Shown here in pieces: positions 63,355-64,000 of a stretch of DNA of 64,000 nt. Made by a program: the position numbers and the translations under genes. Source of the stretch: Girardinichthys multiradiatus. Taxonomy: Eukaryota; Chordata; Actinopteri; Cyprinodontiformes; Goodeidae. Position 1 is the first letter of the stretch. Each line of letters starts with the position of its first letter. Below the pieces are notes generated by a model. The model was not told the DNA's origin and ran no database searches. It worked only from the letters and a program-made list of their open reading frames with translations. The DNA is taken from the NCBI RefSeq assembly GCF_021462225.1, contig NC_061801.1:10288125-10352124 (forward strand), in the 5' to 3' direction.

Positions 63355-64000
63355 CCGAGAAACATAGTCCCTCCAGCGTGTCCTGGGCCATCCCTTAGGC
63401 CTCATGCCGGTGGGACGTGCCTGGAACACCTCCCGAAGAAGGCGTCCTGAAGGCATCAAATATAGATGCCCGAGCCACCTCAACTGGCTCCTCTCGATGT
63501 GGAGGAGCAGCAGCTCTACTCCAAGTCCCTCCCGGATGGCCGAGCTCCTCACCCTATCTCTGAGGGAGTGCCCGGCCACCCTACGGAGGAGGCTCATTTC
63601 AGCCGCTCACATCCAGGATCTCGTTCTTTTGGTCATGACCCAAAGTTCATGGCCATAGGTGAGGGTAGGAACGTAGACCGACTGGTAAATTGAGAGCTTC
63701 GCTTTTTGGCTCAGCTCTCAACGGACCGGCACAGCAATCCCATTACTGCGGCAACTGCACCGATCCGTCTGTTGATCTCCCGCTCCATTCTCCCCTCTCT
63801 CGTGAACAACACCCGAAGATACTTGAACTCCTCCACTTGAGGCAGGAACTCCTCTCCAACCTGAAGAGGACAAGCCACCCTTTTCCGGTCGAGAACCATG
63901 TCCTCGGACTTGGAGGAGCTGATCCTCATCCCAGCCACTTCCCACTCGGATGCGAACCACCCCAGTGCATGCTGTAGGTCTTGGCTAGAGGGGGCCAGCA
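63355..64000 (-). mobile_element. Rex3 fragment, 3' truncated, runs off the window
   Basis: Closely matches 50626-51275 of the full copy, from WRDYVSRL back through IERSQLRWLGHLYLMPSGRL to RISSSKSEDMVLDRKRVACP. About 130 bases of the usual 3' end are missing at 63355, and a small deletion near 63719 (agctctcaacggaccgg) joins two frames. It continues beyond 64000. Confidence 0.9.

Overview
The window looks like genomic DNA from a teleost fish. It carries split exons of a vertebrate gene and a dense mix of repeat families typical of ray-finned fish: Tc1-like DNA transposons, Rex3, L2/CR1-like and L1 retrotransposons, tRNA-derived SINEs, a retrovirus-like element and a tyrosine-recombinase element. 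The species cannot be named from sequence alone.

The only host gene I can support is on the plus strand: the 3' three quarters of sv2c, encoding synaptic vesicle glycoprotein 2C. Eleven coding exons lie at 1397-1577, 8459-8610, 16919-17052, 19631-19720, 19804-19914, 20007-20095, 33655-33819, 40111-40244, 45065-45268, 45423-45582 and 48291-48474. All have AG/GT boundaries, and the reading frame is continuous through every junction. Together they encode about 533 residues, from transmembrane segment 2 to the stop codon. The N-terminus and first transmembrane segment lie upstream of the window.

The introns and downstream flank are mostly mobile DNA. Positions 1-780 and 20533-23923 hold L2/CR1-like LINE material. 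Three copies of one Tc1 family lie at 2178-3788 (broken), 24229-32803 (broken and split) and 56903-58512 (intact 334-residue transposase). The second copy is split by a 6,976-bp retrovirus-like element (25649-32624) with 293-bp LTRs that look identical and a 5-bp target duplication; its interior is badly deleted. Another CR1/L2-like LINE is at 41796-43920. Older Tc1 relics, SINEs, an L1 fragment and two larger inverted-repeat elements fill much of the rest.

Downstream of sv2c there is a nearly full-length minus-strand Rex3 element (50495-53830), the intact Tc1 copy, a further Tc1 relic, and a 3-kb block (60165-63300). That block contains a degenerate tyrosine recombinase, a GC-rich minisatellite and no recognisable reverse transcriptase. 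A second Rex3 fragment runs off the right edge.

I found no second host gene, structural RNA gene or CRISPR array. The least ordinary features are the tyrosine-recombinase block, the young but defective retroelement, the intact Tc1 copy, and several small insertions such as a SINE-like insertion made only of its tail repeat.
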